Shown here piece after piece: positions 5,474 through 5,710 of a stretch of 5,710 nt of DNA. Below the pieces are notes generated by a model. It saw nothing but the letters and a program-made list of their open reading frames with translations, was not told where the DNA came from and ran no database searches. Source of the stretch: an uncultured Megasphaera sp. (lineage in GTDB: Bacteria > Bacillota > Negativicutes > Veillonellales > Megasphaeraceae); NCBI GenBank assembly GCA_937895695.1, contig CALBLM010000138.1, positions 1 to 5,710 on the forward strand, read 5' to 3'. The position numbers and the translations under genes were made by a program. Numbering within the stretch: the stretch's first letter is position 1; every line of letters begins with the position of its first letter.

Positions 5474-5503
5474 TTGAAAGACAGGGGGTACTCTTGATAC
5501 AAT
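5474..5503 (+). promoter_or_regulatory. Candidate sigma-A promoter for the FAD-binding subunit gene
   Basis: TTGAAA (5474-5479) and TACAAT (5498-5503) each match consensus at five of six bases, with an 18-base spacer. Transcription would begin near 5510, giving a leader of about 50 bases that includes the hairpin at 5529-5544. This is the better-placed of the two candidates upstream of the gene. Confidence 0.5.
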
Positions 5504-5528
5504 ATAGTGTATATGTAATTAGATAACG

Positions 5529-5550
5529 TTACGAGTCGTCGTAAGGGAGG
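5529..5550 (+). promoter_or_regulatory. Hairpin abutting a strong ribosome binding site
   Basis: TTACGA (5529-5534) pairs perfectly with TCGTAA (5539-5544) around the loop GTCG. The last two bases of the stem are the first two of the Shine-Dalgarno AAGGGAGG (5543-5550), which is nine bases before the ATG at 5560. The RBS core remains free, so the hairpin may present the site or protect the 5' end rather than block it. No known riboswitch was recognised in this leader. Confidence 0.55.
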
Positions 5551-5559
5551 AACTGAATA

Positions 5560-5710
5560 ATGCATATTGCGCAGTATATCAAAGCGCAAGATTTAGAATC
5601 TGCTTGGGAATTAAATCAAAAAAAGGGTTCTGTTATTATTGGCGGTGGATGTTGGCTGCGGTTGTCTCAGCAGCGCATGTATCGCCAAGTAATTGATATA
5701 GCGGGCTTAG
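5560..5710 (+). CDS. FAD-binding subunit of a xanthine-dehydrogenase-type enzyme (3'-partial)
   Basis: Only the first 50 codons are inside the window. The fragment begins MHIAQYIKAQDLESAWELNQ and continues with VIIGGGCWLRL (residues 25-35) and VIDIAGL (44-50). This layout, an N-terminal strand and helix, then a glycine-rich GGGxxL loop and a Ile-Asp-hydrophobic strand about ten residues later, is that of the FAD_binding_5 domain (PF00941). In the medium subunit of molybdenum hydroxylases such as xanthine dehydrogenase or CO dehydrogenase CoxM, the loop binds the FAD pyrophosphate. The start is firmly set by AAGGGAGG nine bases upstream. Cys follows GGG where many relatives have Thr. The partner molybdenum-binding and 2Fe-2S subunits would be expected just downstream but cannot be seen. 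The substrate is unknown, and the short fragment leaves some doubt on family. Confidence 0.7.
   Translation, partial: MHIAQYIKAQDLESAWELNQKKGSVIIGGGCWLRLSQQRMYRQVIDIAGL

Noticed and set aside
5422..5550. Purine or molybdenum-cofactor riboswitch before the last gene
   Set aside because: I could not match the conserved core of either class; only short local hairpins are visible.
5320..5589. An 89-codon minus-strand open frame across the intergenic region and the start of the last gene
   Set aside because: It overlaps the endonuclease end, a terminator, promoters and the FAD-binding gene start; no RBS or recognisable domain.

Overview
The window looks like chromosomal DNA of a low- to mid-GC Gram-positive-lineage anaerobe (Bacillota). 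The adjacent order ecfA2-ecfT-truA is the one usually found downstream of the ribosomal-protein cluster in that phylum. A Negativicutes/Veillonellales host (Megasphaera/Dialister-like) is my best guess from protein style and base composition, but this is inference and a database search would be needed to fix it.

Positions 1-2116 hold the end of a tightly packed operon. It contains the C-terminal part of EcfA2 (ATPase), EcfT (transmembrane scaffold of the energy-coupling-factor vitamin transporter) and TruA (tRNA pseudouridine synthase). The first pair overlaps by 11 bases and the second by 4, and a good intrinsic terminator follows. Positions 2117-3249 hold a single transcription unit: a TDT/SLAC1-type membrane transporter or anion channel with its own RBS and terminator.

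Positions 3294-3481 are a complete tRNA-Ser(GCU) unit on the minus strand, with a near-consensus sigma-A promoter (TTGACA-17-TATACT), an encoded CCA end and a 15-bp-stem terminator.

Positions 3482-5418 form an A/T-rich, apparently acquired restriction-modification locus of the DpnII (GATC) type, and this is the notable part of the window. The classic three-gene layout is dpnM (N6-adenine methyltransferase), dpnA (second adenine methyltransferase) and dpnB (endonuclease). Here both methyltransferases appear to be remnants. The first 170 or so codons of a DpnM-type enzyme run into the last 100 or so codons of a DpnA-type enzyme, in a different frame, as if about 0.8 kb had been deleted. Neither piece carries the catalytic DPPY/DPPW motif IV, and the SAM-binding motif in the DpnA piece has lost two glycines. 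The downstream endonuclease gene is full length, with the expected active-site residues. An intact GATC endonuclease beside broken methylases implies protection from elsewhere in the genome, silencing of the nuclease, or an assembly artefact. Three consecutive stop/start junctions (TAATG, TAAATG, ATGA) connect the pieces. Upstream lies a strong inverted repeat next to an extended -10 promoter.

From 5419 to the end there is an intergenic region with candidate promoters, an imperfect palindrome and a small hairpin next to a strong RBS. It leads into the first 50 codons of a protein resembling the FAD-binding subunit of a xanthine-dehydrogenase-type molybdenum hydroxylase, cut by the window edge. 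No CRISPR array, insertion sequence or rRNA was seen, and no stretch over 300 bases lacks a gene or gene remnant.
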